DNA from: Renibacterium salmoninarum ATCC 33209
GTDB taxonomy: Bacteria; Actinomycetota; Actinomycetes; Actinomycetales; Micrococcaceae
Direction of reading: 5' to 3'
Assembly: GCF_000018885.1 (NCBI RefSeq)
Contig: NC_010168.1
Span: 248,001 to 312,000 of the forward strand
DNA: 64,000 nucleotides
Below the pieces are notes generated by a model. It was not told the origin of the DNA. It saw only the letters and a list, made by a program, of their open reading frames with translations, and made no database searches. Of the stretch, positions 36,281 to 46,791 are shown one piece after another. The first letter of the stretch is position 1, and each line of letters opens with the position of its first letter. Made by a program: the position numbers and the translations under genes.

Positions 36281-36919
36281 TCAATTAGCGGCACTCTGAA
36301 TACGGCGGCGATTCCGGCCAAGCAGTGCAATTGCTGCGCAAATTAATGACAAGACTAAGAGCGTCCAGGAAGCGATGACCGAAGCGCTGGCCCAGGCAAC
36401 CTGGGCGGCGTCGGGCGCCGAGTTGGCCAACATCGCGTCGATCAAAACATTCGAGACTAACTGCACCACCGCAAACAGTACGGGCGGAGCGCAAAGTGCC
36501 CAACGCAGTGAGCGTTTAGCCGTATTGAGGCCGATGAGCAGTAGCCAGCTAAAGCCGAAGATCAGCGGGAATAACGTGCCAGCGGTTTTGTGAACGTATT
36601 GGAGCTGGCCAAGCCCGTCAGCGTTCAGTAGCCCTTTGAGCTTCTCCACGTATCCGAGATCAAAACCGAACAGCATCGAATCCGGCATCGCAAGGCCGTC
36701 GGTCAGCTGGGTCATTTGATTGAGAGTCAGCAAATGAAAGTACCAAAACATAAATCCCGAAGCGACAACGCCGGCAATAACAATCAGATGACCATTGCTC
36801 TTCGCTTTTTGCGGGCTGCGCGGAGCTGAGGGATTTGTTGGCTGGTTGGCTGCCTGCGTAGCGCCGGGGCTCGCTTTGCTGCCGTGTTTCTTCGCGCGCT
36901 GTGCAGGTTTTTTGGCCAT
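36281..36919 (-). CDS. Hypothetical four-helix membrane protein
   Basis: The start is probably ATG 36919 (MAKKPAQRAKKHG); the frame extends further back without support. The 212-residue product has a basic, Pro/Ala-rich N-terminal 50 residues and four hydrophobic segments (about 52-72, 115-137, 144-166 and 180-203). I recognise no family. It is convergent with the truncated DUF998 gene and divergent from the DsbA-like gene. No lesion is seen. Confidence 0.65.
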   Translation of the reverse strand: MAKKPAQRAKKHGSKASPGATQAANQPTNPSAPRSPQKAKSNGHLIVIAGVVASGFMFWYFHLLTLNQMTQLTDGLAMPDSMLFGFDLGYVEKLKGLLNADGLGQLQYVHKTAGTLFPLIFGFSWLLLIGLNTAKRSLRWALCAPPVLFAVVQLVSNVLIDAMLANSAPDAAQVAWASASVIASWTLLVLSLICAAIALLGRNRRRIQSAAN

Positions 36920-37051
36920 GCAATACATTCTGGCATCTCTAACTGTGTCAGCTGTGCGCGATGTTAGACCAATCACGAAATATGGGTTCGGCAAGGCCGC
37001 TCACCTAGGCTAAATAGTGTTTGGGAATGAGTTGCATAAGGGGACTTACGA

Positions 37052-37759
37052 ATGTTAAAACGAAAAACACTATGTCTAGCTGGGCTGAGCGCAGCCTTGC
37101 TGATTGCGTCCGTGGCTTCCTGTGCCAGCCCTGAGGCTGCATCGCCAGACGTAAACACCGGTGCGACTAGTTCAACCGGTATCACTAGCGCGCCTATTGG
37201 TCCGAATGCATCGGCTACCGCGTTGCCCTTGGTCAGGGCGGATTCTCGCATCGTCAACAATCCCGCCGAAGCCAAGGCAACGCTAGTCCTGTTCACCGAC
37301 TACCAATGCCCCTACTGCGCCAAGATGGATACCTTAATCAATAAGGCCAGAGACGAATATTCGGGCCAACTGAAAATAGTGGTGCGCAACTTCCCCTTAG
37401 CAATGCACCCGAACGCCCCGATCGCAGCGCGCGCGGTGGAAGCAGCAGCGGAACAGAATGCGTTGACCACGATGGCCGAGGCGGTCTTCAAAGGCCAAAC
37501 AACTTGGGCCAAGGCCACCGACGGCCAAGCTCAACTACTTGCCAAATACGCACGTGGACTCGGCTTGGACATGACCAAATTCGAGCAAGATTTCACGTCG
37601 GCGAAAATTGGCGATCGGGTTGAACGGGACCTACAAGACGCGACTGCGCTGGGGTTGCGCGGTACGCCGTCCGTGGTGCTGAACGGCAAGTTGCTTTCAG
37701 TAGATTCGACCGATTACAGCACGCTCAAAACTCCCATAGACCGAGTGCTCGCGGGCTAG
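37052..37759 (+). CDS. DsbA-family thiol-disulfide oxidoreductase lipoprotein
   Basis: The 235-residue protein has a lipoprotein signal peptide with lipobox ASVASC (Cys about 26), a Ser/Thr/Ala-rich linker, then a thioredoxin fold with the active site DYQCPYCAKM and cis-Pro loop LRGTPSVVLNG. It belongs to the DsbA/MtmB-like Thioredoxin_4 group that forms disulfides in exported proteins. The stop TAG (37757-37759) shares the palindrome CTAG with the stop of the convergent pseudogene. Confidence 0.88.
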   Translation: MLKRKTLCLAGLSAALLIASVASCASPEAASPDVNTGATSSTGITSAPIGPNASATALPLVRADSRIVNNPAEAKATLVLFTDYQCPYCAKMDTLINKARDEYSGQLKIVVRNFPLAMHPNAPIAARAVEAAAEQNALTTMAEAVFKGQTTWAKATDGQAQLLAKYARGLGLDMTKFEQDFTSAKIGDRVERDLQDATALGLRGTPSVVLNGKLLSVDSTDYSTLKTPIDRVLAG

Positions 37760-38654
37760 GGTGCGGGGTAAATCGAACCGCCGGTTCCCCGACGGGGCGC
37801 TTCGAGGAAAGTCTTGCCCCGGGCTAAAGCATCGTTGAATTCGGTGGCGACGTAGCCAAAGCCGACTGCGATAAGTGCTGGCTCAATATCACCATTTCTG
37901 GTTAGCCGGTCTTCAAAGCTGAAAGTTGCCCATTAGCCACACTCCAACGGCCTGCCCAGTGCAAAGACTCTCCGTCGCTGGCGCGCAAAACCTCTACCCT
38001 AATTCGCAGGTTTGCCGACTCTTGGTGAACGGTCGCGGCTAAGTCCGCAGGCAGATCCAACAAGCTACTAAGCGCCTCTGCGGTGCTCCAATGTGGATGG
38101 GCAACGATGGCTGAAGCCAGGGCGGCGTGCAACTGGGACACCGGCGTAATTCGTTCGACGATCGGTAGATAGCTTTCCTTGGTTGCGGTCAGCGCTTCCT
38201 CCACTGGTAGCAGCGGCTGTAAGACGTTCCAGAGCAGCTGAGTTTGAAACTGAACAAAGCGGATTTCGCGATCAAAACTCATTGGCTTAGTCGAACCACT
38301 TTGGGCCGCTAATGAACCGTCTGCACCATCGAGGCCGAGCTGAATACGACTGCAAGCTTTGCCTTGGTTGCCGCTAATCAGCACTCGTACCGCGGCTGAG
38401 GCCGAGCGAAGTATTCCCGTTGCCCAATCTGGATCTAGTTTGCCAAAGATAGATGACATGCCAAGATCTTCGATCTCGGCCCAGGTTGCCTTAATCTCAG
38501 CGGGATCTAGCCGGCTGAGCACGGTTTCTACTCTGGCACCAAAACCTTCTAAAGCCTCTTCCGGAGCACTGCTTAACTCGGTGGATGCCGCGGCGGCAAC
38601 GGCGCAGAGGCGCTCGTCAAAGCTGGACCAGTCTGCCGCGTACCGTCCAAACAT
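37756..38654 (-). pseudogene. Hypothetical protein, frameshifted near its 3' end
   Basis: The frame from ATG 38654 (MFGRYAADWSSFDERLCA) runs 250 codons to TAA 37902-37904. The bases just before read better in another frame as SFEDRLTRNGDIEPALIAVGFGY, which continues FNDALARGKTFLEAPRRG to a stop at 37756-37758. A one-base indel near 37915 would join them into a protein of about 300 residues. The family is not recognised; it looks soluble and mostly helical. The downstream segment's clean coding character and position up to the convergent stop support the frameshift. Confidence 0.65.
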
Positions 38655-38756
38655 CGGAGGCTCATTTCCTTAGTTCAAGATTAAAAAAATAATAACCGGT
38701 GGAACTCCCGCAGGGCTATGGGTCAGTTATCTGCTGTTGATAACTAAGCTGGAGTC

Positions 38757-39569
38757 ATGCCACTTCCAGAAAACCTCAGTCCTGACCTTGATGACGCCCA
38801 ACTAGCCTCCGCCTTGGTTCGAAACGCAGGCCGATTGGCATTGGCAATGCGAGCCGAAGGACTTCAGGGGGAACGGAAGACCTCAGTTTCTGACGTCGTT
38901 ACCGCGGCGGATAAGGCGGCCGAAAAGTACGTCATGAGTCAGTTGCGGACGGTGCGCCCTGACGATGGCATCTTGGGCGAAGAAGGTGCCAGATATCTCG
39001 GTAATAGTGGTCGAACTTGGGTCATTGATCCGGTAGATGGCACCTATAACTTTCTGTCTGGCTCAACCTATTGGTGCTCGGCGATTGCGCTGCAGATCGA
39101 TGGCGCGGATGCTCTGGATCCTGAGGTTGCGCTCGGGGCGGTTTACCAACCTCAGGAAGAGAAGCTTTGGTTGGGTGGCAAAGACATCCCGGCGACGCTT
39201 AACGGTGAACCTTTGCAGCCGCCGTCGCAAGCGGGGTTGGACCAACTCAGCGCCGGAACCTATTTGCACCCAACGTGGCTAGGCCGACCGGAGGCTGCGA
39301 CGCCGTGGCTCGCTGCGGCAAGCCGGCTAGCGACTTTCCGCCTGCTCGGTTCCGGATCGTGCGATTTATCCCGAGTGGCTCAAGGCGAACTTGGCTGTTG
39401 GTTTCAGCATTCGACGGCGTTGTGGGACTGGCTGCCGGGCAAGGCGATTGTGTTGGCGGCTGGCGGCAGTACCGCTGTCGTTCAAGTCAACGGGCTGAAT
39501 TGGTTTTTGGCCGGTGGCTCAACCGCCGTCGCAGAGCTCGCTGAAGCGCTCGGAGTCCCGGCGAGTTAA
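38757..39569 (+). CDS. Inositol monophosphatase family protein
   Basis: The 270-residue Mg2+-dependent sugar phosphatase has the metal sites GILGEEGARY and WVIDPVDGTYNF and the C-terminal motif WDWLPGKAIVLAAG. DVVTAADKAAE near the N-terminus is typical. Members hydrolyse inositol phosphates, histidinol phosphate, fructose-1,6-bisphosphate or PAP; the exact substrate is uncertain. It may feed inositol or phosphatidylinositol metabolism. It starts at ATG 38757 and lies 53 bases before pcrA. Confidence 0.85.
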   Translation: MPLPENLSPDLDDAQLASALVRNAGRLALAMRAEGLQGERKTSVSDVVTAADKAAEKYVMSQLRTVRPDDGILGEEGARYLGNSGRTWVIDPVDGTYNFLSGSTYWCSAIALQIDGADALDPEVALGAVYQPQEEKLWLGGKDIPATLNGEPLQPPSQAGLDQLSAGTYLHPTWLGRPEAATPWLAAASRLATFRLLGSGSCDLSRVAQGELGCWFQHSTALWDWLPGKAIVLAAGGSTAVVQVNGLNWFLAGGSTAVAELAEALGVPAS

Positions 39570-39622
39570 CGCTCGAATTCTGAGTACCGGTCCAGAATGT
39601 CGGTTGGGACACCTAGACTTGA

Positions 39623-42016
39623 ATGATCATGGATATGCTCTTCGACCCGCGTGCGCCGCAAAATTCGTCTGGCCAGGAACCCGCTCGCCCGCAGGCTGAT
39701 GCGAAAGAGTTGCTGCACGGCCTTAACCCGGAGCAAGAAGCAGCGGTAACACACGCTGGATCGCCGCTGCTGATTGTTGCGGGCGCTGGTTCGGGCAAGA
39801 CCCGGGTACTCAGTCATCGAATTGCCTATTTGCTGGCAACCGGACGCGCTCATCCCGGGCAAATTCTCGCGATCACTTTTACCAACAAAGCCGCAGCAGA
39901 GATGCGGGAGCGAATTGCTGCCCTCATCGGCGATGCCGCAAAGAACATGTGGATCTCCACGTTCCACTCTTCGTGTGTGCGAATTCTGCGTCGTGAAGCT
40001 AGCACCGTGGGGCTTAACTCAAGTTTTTCAATCTACGATTCCGCGGACAGCTTGCGCTTAATCACCCTGATCGCTCGCGGACTTGATTTGGATCCGAAGC
40101 GGTTTGCCCCAAAGGCGATGCAACACAAGATTTCCGCGCTAAAAAACGAACTTATCGACGATGACGCTTTTGCTGCTACCGCTACTGATCCTTTTGAGCA
40201 AGGCGTTGCCGAGGTATACCGGGGCTATACGCAACGGCTACGCCAAGCAAACGCCCTCGATTTTGACGATCTAATCGCCCAGACTGTTTGGCTGTTCCGG
40301 GCCTTCCCCGGAGTGGCCGATTATTATCGACGTCGCTTCCGGCACGTCATGGTTGATGAGTATCAGGACACCAACCACGCGCAATATGCATTGGTCAAGG
40401 AGATCGTCGGTCCGGCCGAGGGCTCAGGCGACGAACCCGCGGAGCTAACTGTTGTTGGCGACTCCGACCAATCAATTTATGCTTTCCGCGGCGCAGACAT
40501 TCGAAACATCGTGGAATTCGAAAAAGATTACCCCAATGCGCGAACCATCAAACTTGAGCAGAATTACCGCTCCACGCAAACCATTTTGAGCGCGGCAAAT
40601 GCCGTGATCGAAAAAAACCCCGATCGCCCGGTGAAGCGGCTTTGGACGGCCGAGGGCGACGGCGAAAAGATCATCGGTTACGTCGCGGAAAATGAGCACG
40701 AAGAGGCTCGTTTCATCGCCGAAGAAATTGACAGACTCCAGGATGAAGCAGACTTTCGGCCCGGTGACGTCGCAATTTTTTACCGAACAAACGCGCAGTC
40801 TCGCTCCATCGAAGAAATCCTGATGCGGGTTGGTCTGCCGTACCGAGTGGTTGGCGGCACCAGATTCTATGAGCGCAAAGAGATCAAGGATGCGCTGGCG
40901 TACTTGCGGGTATTGGTTAATCCGGAGGATGACGTCAATCTGCGCCGCATCTTGAATGAACCCAAACGCGGAATTGGTGATCGAGCCGAGGGAGCGGTTG
41001 CGGCGCTCGCAGAGCGGGAGCGTAGCTCGTTTATGGCCGCCCTGCGTCATGCCGAGGACGCGCCAGCAATAGCTACCCGCAGTCTGAATGCGGTGAACGG
41101 CTTCGTGAAGCTCATCGATGACCTCACCGAAGTAGCGAGTACCTCGGGTGCGGCAACGGCGCTGGAAGCAGTACTCGAGCAAACTGGCTATTTAGAGACC
41201 TTGCGCGCAAGCAGCGACCCGCAAGACGAGTCTCGGGTGGAAAACTTGGCCGAGCTGGTCGCTGTCGTGCGTGAATATGAGCGAGATAAGCCAGAAGGCT
41301 CGCTCACCGACTTCCTCGAAGGCGTGGCGCTGGTAGCGGATGCGGATCAGATCCCGGATGCGCCAGGTAGCGACACCGAAGCTGCGGTTGCTGAAGCTCG
41401 GCGGCTTGGCGTGGTCACCTTGATGACGTTGCACACCGCGAAGGGCTTGGAATTCCCGGCGGTATTTCTGACCGGTATGGAGCATGGAATCTTCCCACAA
41501 GCTCGCTCCGCTACCGATGCAAAGGAACTGGCGGAAGAGCGTCGACTAGCTTATGTGGGGCTAACTCGAGCGCGAAAGCGCCTGTATCTGACGCGCGCCG
41601 AAGTGCGAAGCCTCTGGGGTCAGAGCCAATACAACCCGGCAAGCCCGTTCATTGATGAGGTACCCGCGAATCTCATTGAATGGAAGCGCGAGGGGATGTC
41701 CAGGGCGATTCCGTCAATCGGCTCCTCCGGCTTTGGTCGTGACCGTTATTCGGGTTCGCACTGGGGTGCTGGCTCAGCGGTCGGTGGCCGCGATGCTGGC
41801 CAATTGCCGCCCAGCCTGGCAACTCGCTCGGCAAGGGTTCAGCCGCAAAAGGAAATTCCGCAGCTTTCGGTGGGTGACAAAGTTGAACACACCAGTTTTG
41901 GTGCTGGAACAGTTGTGGCGCTGGAAGGATCCGGGGACAAGACCGTGGCTAAAGTCCGTTTTGCTGCCGAAGAGAAGCGGTTGCTCTTGCGCTATGCGCC
42001 CTTGACGAAGGCCTAG
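39623..42016 (+). CDS. pcrA: ATP-dependent 3'-5' DNA helicase PcrA/UvrD
   Basis: The 797-residue superfamily 1 helicase has all motifs: Q motif LNPEQEAAVTHA, Walker A GAGSGKTRV, ITFTNKAAAEM, Walker B VDEYQDTN, GDSDQSIYAFRGAD, QNYRST, FYRTNAQSRS, TLHTAKGLEFP and VGLTRARKRLYL. The C-terminal PcrA tail ends in a Tudor-like module (VGDKVEHTSFGAGTVVALEG). It removes RecA or stalled RNA polymerase and works in excision repair and plasmid replication. Start ATG 39623 (MIMDMLF) has nearby alternatives. Intact and of normal length. Confidence 0.94.
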   Translation: MIMDMLFDPRAPQNSSGQEPARPQADAKELLHGLNPEQEAAVTHAGSPLLIVAGAGSGKTRVLSHRIAYLLATGRAHPGQILAITFTNKAAAEMRERIAALIGDAAKNMWISTFHSSCVRILRREASTVGLNSSFSIYDSADSLRLITLIARGLDLDPKRFAPKAMQHKISALKNELIDDDAFAATATDPFEQGVAEVYRGYTQRLRQANALDFDDLIAQTVWLFRAFPGVADYYRRRFRHVMVDEYQDTNHAQYALVKEIVGPAEGSGDEPAELTVVGDSDQSIYAFRGADIRNIVEFEKDYPNARTIKLEQNYRSTQTILSAANAVIEKNPDRPVKRLWTAEGDGEKIIGYVAENEHEEARFIAEEIDRLQDEADFRPGDVAIFYRTNAQSRSIEEILMRVGLPYRVVGGTRFYERKEIKDALAYLRVLVNPEDDVNLRRILNEPKRGIGDRAEGAVAALAERERSSFMAALRHAEDAPAIATRSLNAVNGFVKLIDDLTEVASTSGAATALEAVLEQTGYLETLRASSDPQDESRVENLAELVAVVREYERDKPEGSLTDFLEGVALVADADQIPDAPGSDTEAAVAEARRLGVVTLMTLHTAKGLEFPAVFLTGMEHGIFPQARSATDAKELAEERRLAYVGLTRARKRLYLTRAEVRSLWGQSQYNPASPFIDEVPANLIEWKREGMSRAIPSIGSSGFGRDRYSGSHWGAGSAVGGRDAGQLPPSLATRSARVQPQKEIPQLSVGDKVEHTSFGAGTVVALEGSGDKTVAKVRFAAEEKRLLLRYAPLTKA

Positions 42017-42106
42017 CCAAGCCGCACAGCATTACTTATGGTGATTGAAATATCCATGTTTCAATCTCTAAAATTCAGTCTTTGCTGACGCGAAATCGAG
42101 GTCGCC

Positions 42107-43630
42107 ATGAAATCCGCTTTTCTAGGTACGCTCTGCACGGTCCTTATCGGCGCTAGCTTTCTCGCTGTTGGCGCACCAGCAATTACCGATTCAGTGGCAA
42201 AAACTTATTACCTCGACTGCGCGAGCGGCAACGACCAAGCCGATGGGACCGCCGTCGAGAGTCCGTGGAAGTCACTCGCGAAGATTAGTGGGACAACATT
42301 CCAGCCCGGCGACGCGATCAAGATCAAAAGTGGCACTTCCTGCGTTGGCACATTGGCGCCGCAAGGCTCAGGAACTGCTGAGGCACCCATCACGATTGAC
42401 GCATACGGCGCCGGGGCTGCTCCACAGATTCAGGGCGCCGGTGCCTCGCGCGCGATCAAACTTTACAACCAGCAAGGCTGGGAAATTCGCAACCTTGATG
42501 TGAGTAATAAGGGCGCCTCGGTGGGCAATCGTCGCGCGGTCTCGGTAGAACTCAAAGACTTTGGCACCGCGAGCCATATTGTGCTGGAGAACCTCAGCAT
42601 TCACGACGTTAACGGCGACGACACCAAAGACACTGGTGGTAGCGGTGGCATTTACTTCTCGATTACGGGCACCGCGGTGCAGACGGCATTCGAGGACCTT
42701 CTGGTCAAGAACAACAGCATCCGTTCGGTAGATCGCGAAGGCATCTTCATGGTGTCTACCTGGAACCGATCCGGGTTTGAAGTGCAAAGCGCGGGCACGT
42801 TCTTGCCGTGGGCCAATGTGGTGATCAGTGGCAATCAACTTGCCGATCTTGGCGGCGACGGCATTGTGCCGGGCAACACTACCGGCGCTTTGGTGGAGCA
42901 CAACAAAGTGGACGGTTTTCAGAAACGATCGGCTGGCTATAACGCCGGTATGTGGACGTATGATTCGGACAATACGGTCTTTCGATACAACGAAGCTACT
43001 GGCGGTACGACCACTCGTGACGGAATGGCGTACGACGTAGATCAAGGCACCGACGGCGTGATTTTTCAATACAACTACAGTCATCACAACGCTGGCGGAT
43101 TCTTGTTACTTTGCAATGCCAACGGAATACTCAAAAATGCAGTAGTTCGCTACAACATCAGCATCGACGATTCCTATCGTGGCGTGGAAAATTGCAGCGG
43201 AACCATCGAATCCGCGGCCGTCTATAACAACTCGATCTATATTGGCCCAGGGATCAGCCAGTCGGTGATTCAAGAGAACAACACCACCAAACGTAACGTC
43301 AGTTTCCGGAACAACATCGTGGTCAAACGTGGCTCTGGCGCAGCGTCGATCAATCTCGCCAGCGGTGGGTACCAGTTATCAAACAACGACTTTGTCAATG
43401 TCAAAAAAGCGCCAGCTGGTGAGGGCATCAGCTCCGAGCCAAAGTTTGTCTCTGAGGCAATGGGCCCTGCTGGCTTCAAGTTGTGTTCTGGTTCGCCGGC
43501 GCTTGCCGCGGGCAGCACGATTGCGGATAACGGCGGGCAAGACTACTTCGGCAATTCAATCCCAGAATCCGGCGCACCGAACATCGGTGCTTATGCAGGT
43601 GCTGCGGTGAGTTGCCCAGTCGCCAAATAA
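42107..43630 (+). CDS. Secreted right-handed parallel beta-helix protein
   Basis: The 507-residue protein has a signal peptide (FLGTLCTVLIGASFLAVGAPA). YYLDCASGNDQADGT with PWKSLAKI and FQPGDAIKIKSG is the start typical of exported polysaccharide-lyase-like or DUF1565 proteins. The body carries repeated N/V-rich coils (VVISGNQLADLGGDGIVPGN, ALVEHNKVDG, TVFRYNEA). Such folds degrade or bind acidic polysaccharides, but catalytic residues cannot be assigned. It stands alone after pcrA and could act on a host or biofilm glycan. Confidence 0.8.
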   Translation: MKSAFLGTLCTVLIGASFLAVGAPAITDSVAKTYYLDCASGNDQADGTAVESPWKSLAKISGTTFQPGDAIKIKSGTSCVGTLAPQGSGTAEAPITIDAYGAGAAPQIQGAGASRAIKLYNQQGWEIRNLDVSNKGASVGNRRAVSVELKDFGTASHIVLENLSIHDVNGDDTKDTGGSGGIYFSITGTAVQTAFEDLLVKNNSIRSVDREGIFMVSTWNRSGFEVQSAGTFLPWANVVISGNQLADLGGDGIVPGNTTGALVEHNKVDGFQKRSAGYNAGMWTYDSDNTVFRYNEATGGTTTRDGMAYDVDQGTDGVIFQYNYSHHNAGGFLLLCNANGILKNAVVRYNISIDDSYRGVENCSGTIESAAVYNNSIYIGPGISQSVIQENNTTKRNVSFRNNIVVKRGSGAASINLASGGYQLSNNDFVNVKKAPAGEGISSEPKFVSEAMGPAGFKLCSGSPALAAGSTIADNGGQDYFGNSIPESGAPNIGAYAGAAVSCPVAK

Positions 43631-43676
43631 CTCTCATCGGTTGATCAACGCCCTAAGCTTGCGGCAAGCTAAGGGA

Positions 43677-44359
43677 ATGATTCGCAACCAGGCACGCCGC
43701 TATGCCGCCGTACTCGGGGTTCTGTCAGTCCTCCTAGCGTGTTCTGGCTGCATCTCAGTCAGCAGCCCGACCCCAGCGCGTCTACCGGGCCGCCGCCGTC
43801 GTACCTGGAGCGAATCAAAACAGCGAAGCTCGTCGAACCGACATCGACAGCGGCAAAAACCTTGTCCGACGGCGTGCGAGGCTTCGTGGTCGGCGGCAAA
43901 GACATTGCCTGTGTGCTGGCTGGTTCGCGCAATGGCCAGATCAATTCGCCTTTGGAGCCAAATAACTTCACCGACTCGGTCAATCAACCGCAGCCGCTTG
44001 TCCCGGTTTTGCAATGCGAGTTGGCAGCGTATCCGGCGCCAAATCCTCAAGATGTTAAAGACAATTGCGGTGGCACCGGGGTGGGCTACTTGGGTGGGGT
44101 TGCGTTACTTAAACCCGATCAAGTGAGTTACGGAAGCTGCCGTACCGGGCTAACCGGGATGGAAGCGGGCAGTGACGACAGCAGCAATATCAAGAAAGTC
44201 TTAGCCCAATTTCCGGTATTAGATGAGGGGAAAGCGCTGGATTCTCAGGGTTACCGCTGCGTACCGATGGAATCGGGTGTGGCCTGCGCGAACCTCTCGA
44301 ATGGTGTCGGTTTTTTCATCGCAAAAGACAAATATGAGCTTTTTGGTGCCAAGCAATAA
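43677..44359 (+). pseudogene. Lipoprotein of unknown function, frameshifted after the signal peptide
   Basis: ATG 43677 gives MIRNQARRYAAVLGVLSVLL with lipobox ACSGC, then SVSSPTPA in one frame. The remainder (STGPPPSYLERIKTAKLVEPTS to KYELFGAKQ, stop 44359) is in another frame. The indel lies near 43775-43785, where GCGCG may hold the extra bases. The mature domain has paired Cys (CVLAG, VLQCEL, DNCGG, YGSC, YRCVP, VACAN) that would form disulfides outside the cell. Not assigned to a family. Confidence 0.72.
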
Positions 44360-44522
44360 AGAACCGCTCGACTGTGGGGTTACTCACTAAACAGGTACTC
44401 TGGAGGCGAGCCACCCGGGTACTGGACTAAAGTTCCCCGTGGGGCATTGGGCTGTTCTCAGTGCCAATGCAGCAATCACCAGATTGAAAAGAAAACTACT
44501 TCGACGTAGAAGGACTTAGCCC

Positions 44523-45692
44523 GTGGACCTGTTTGAATACCAGGCGCGCGACATGTTTGAAGCACACGGCGTTCCCGTGCTTGCAGGCATTGTCGCCAAC
44601 ACCGCAGAAGAAGCCAAGGCCGCAGCCGAGAAAATCGGTGGCGTGACCGTTGTCAAAGCACAGGTAAAGGTGGGCGGCCGCGGTAAGGCCGGTGGTGTTA
44701 AAGTCGCCAAGACCGCGGATGAGGCGTTCGAATACGCCGGCAACATCCTCGGGATGGATATCAAGGGCCATACCGTGCACAAAGTCATGATCGCCCAGGG
44801 TGCAGATATTGCTGAGGAATACTACTTCTCGGTGCTGCTCGACCGAGCGAACCGCAACTACCTGGCCATGTGCTCGGTTGAAGGCGGCGTGGAGATCGAA
44901 GTTCTCGCGGTTGAACGCCCCGAGGCACTTGCACGCATTGCCGTTGACCCCGCTGTGGGCATCGACCAGGCGAAGGCTGAAGAGATCGTCGACGCTGCTG
45001 GCTTTGCCGCAGACGTGCTTGATGGCGTGATCGAAACCATCAAGAAGCTTTGGGATGTTTTCCAGAAGGAAGACGCGACTTTGGTCGAGGTCAATCCACT
45101 GGTGAAGACCGGCGACGGTCGCATCCTTGCCCTTGACGGCAAGGTCACCCTGGATGCTAACGCTGACTTCCGTCACCCTGATCACGAAGCTCTTGAGGAC
45201 AAAGACTCGGCCGACCCGCTTGAGGCTAAAGCCAAAGAGAACGACCTCAACTACGTCAAGCTCGACGGCGAAGTTGGCATTATCGGTAATGGTGCAGGTT
45301 TGGTGATGTCCACTTTGGACGTCGTCGCTTACGCCGGCGAGAGCCACGGCAACGTGAAGCCAGCCAACTTCCTGGACATCGGTGGTGGAGCTTCCGCCGA
45401 GGTGATGGCAGCCGGTCTGGACGTCATTCTCAACGACGCGCAGGTCAAGAGCGTTTTCGTGAACGTCTTCGGCGGCATCACTGCGTGTGACGCAGTCGCA
45501 AACGGAATCGTGAAGGCGCTGGAAATCTTGGGCACGTCGGCGAACAAGCCGCTCGTGGTCCGTCTCGACGGTAACAACGTCGAAGAAGGCCGCCGCATTC
45601 TGACCGAAGCCAATCACCCGCTGGTGACTCAGGCCGCCACCATGGACGAGGGCGCCGATAAGGCTGCCGAGCTCGCTCACGCTGCGAAGTAA
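44523..45692 (+). CDS. sucC: Succinyl-CoA synthetase subunit beta
   Basis: The 389-residue ATP-grasp subunit begins at GTG 44523 ([19 protein letters not shown]) after [26 protein letters not shown] binds the nucleotide, and the C-terminal domain contains [18 protein letters not shown] and [18 protein letters not shown]. With SucD it makes ATP or GTP from succinyl-CoA in the TCA cycle. It is 12 bases upstream of sucD. Intact. Confidence 0.96.
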   Translation: MDLFEYQARDMFEAHGVPVLAGIVANTAEEAKAAAEKIGGVTVVKAQVKVGGRGKAGGVKVAKTADEAFEYAGNILGMDIKGHTVHKVMIAQGADIAEEYYFSVLLDRANRNYLAMCSVEGGVEIEVLAVERPEALARIAVDPAVGIDQAKAEEIVDAAGFAADVLDGVIETIKKLWDVFQKEDATLVEVNPLVKTGDGRILALDGKVTLDANADFRHPDHEALEDKDSADPLEAKAKENDLNYVKLDGEVGIIGNGAGLVMSTLDVVAYAGESHGNVKPANFLDIGGGASAEVMAAGLDVILNDAQVKSVFVNVFGGITACDAVANGIVKALEILGTSANKPLVVRLDGNNVEEGRRILTEANHPLVTQAATMDEGADKAAELAHAAK

Positions 45693-45704
45693 GGACGAGA
45701 AAAA

Positions 45705-46622
45705 ATGTCTATTTACCTCAACAAAGACTCCAAGGTCATCGTCCAGGGCATCACCGGCGGCGAAGGCACTAAGCATACGGCCCTGATACTCAAGGCTGGT
45801 ACCCAGGTAGTTGGCGGCGTGAACGCACGCAAGGCCGGCACCACGGTAAGCCACACGGATGCCGCTGGTAACGCCGTGGAGCTGCCGGTTTTCGGTGGCG
45901 TCACCGAGGCAATCGAAAAGACCGGCGCTGATGTGTCAATCATTTTCGTGCCGCCGGCATTCACCAAAGACGCTGTAGTTGAAGCGATTGAAGCTGGCAT
46001 CGGCCTCGTCGTCATCATTACCGAAGGCGTTCCGGTTCAGGACTCGGCTGAGTTCTGGGCACTGGCTCAGTCTAAGGTCGATGCTGATGGCAAGCAGGTC
46101 ACCCGGATCATCGGGCCGAACTGCCCTGGCATCATCACCCCTGGCGAGTCCTTGGTTGGCATCACGCCAAACAACATCACCAGCAAGGGCCCGATCGGAT
46201 TGGTCTCCAAGTCCGGTACCCTGACCTACCAAATGATGTATGAGCTGCGCGACTTGGGCTTCTCTACCGCAATTGGCATTGGTGGTGACCCGGTTATCGG
46301 TACCACGCACATCGATGCGCTGGCCGCTTTCGAAGCTGATCCAGAGACCAAAGCGATCGTGATGATCGGTGAAATTGGTGGCGACGCTGAAGAGCGTGCT
46401 GCTGACTTCATCAAGGCGAACGTGACCAAGCCGGTTGTTGGCTACGTTGCTGGTTTCACTGCGCCGGAAGGTAAGACCATGGGCCACGCTGGCGCCATCG
46501 TCTCCGGCTCAGCCGGTACCGCCCAGGCTAAGAAAGAAGCTCTTGAAGCAGCTGGCGTAAAGGTTGGCAAAACGCCGTCCGAAAGCGCAAAACTGCTGCG
46601 CGAGGTTTTCGCAGCGCTCTAA
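45705..46622 (+). CDS. sucD: Succinyl-CoA synthetase subunit alpha
   Basis: The 305-residue subunit binds CoA ([22 protein letters not shown]) and carries the phospho-His in [23 protein letters not shown] is also present. ATG 45705 follows AAGGACGAGAAAAA. It forms the CoA-binding half of the SucCD heterodimer and is followed by a clear terminator. Intact. Confidence 0.96.
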   Translation: MSIYLNKDSKVIVQGITGGEGTKHTALILKAGTQVVGGVNARKAGTTVSHTDAAGNAVELPVFGGVTEAIEKTGADVSIIFVPPAFTKDAVVEAIEAGIGLVVIITEGVPVQDSAEFWALAQSKVDADGKQVTRIIGPNCPGIITPGESLVGITPNNITSKGPIGLVSKSGTLTYQMMYELRDLGFSTAIGIGGDPVIGTTHIDALAAFEADPETKAIVMIGEIGGDAEERAADFIKANVTKPVVGYVAGFTAPEGKTMGHAGAIVSGSAGTAQAKKEALEAAGVKVGKTPSESAKLLREVFAAL

Positions 46623-46644
46623 AGTTTGCCGCATTTGCGTTAGG

Positions 46645-46706
46645 CAGGCTCAAATTCACTAACAGGTTGCACATTGCGCCTGTTAGTGGGTTTGGGCCTG
46701 TTTTTT
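46645..46706 (+). terminator. Rho-independent terminator after sucCD
   Basis: Imperfect 22-bp arms (46645-46666 and 46679-46700, ends CAGGCTCAAA / TTTGGGCCTG) with a 12-base loop are followed by TTTTTT at 46701-46706, a classic terminator 22 bases after the sucD stop. Confidence 0.9.
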
Positions 46707-46791
46707 ATTTAACTGACAAACTGTCGGTGGGTTCGACTACGATTTTGGTAGAAAAACTTGAGTAAAAACACGCGCCGAGGGGAAACTCAGC

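Noticed and set aside
44496-45854. A 452-codon open frame on the minus strand opposite sucC
   Set aside because: The sense strand is an unmistakable sucC; the antisense protein has low-complexity His/Val/Asp content typical of shadow frames and no start signal.
46707-46791. CTGACAAACTGTCGG before the ABC exporter as a TetR-type operator
   Set aside because: Too short and imperfect, with no adjacent regulator gene.
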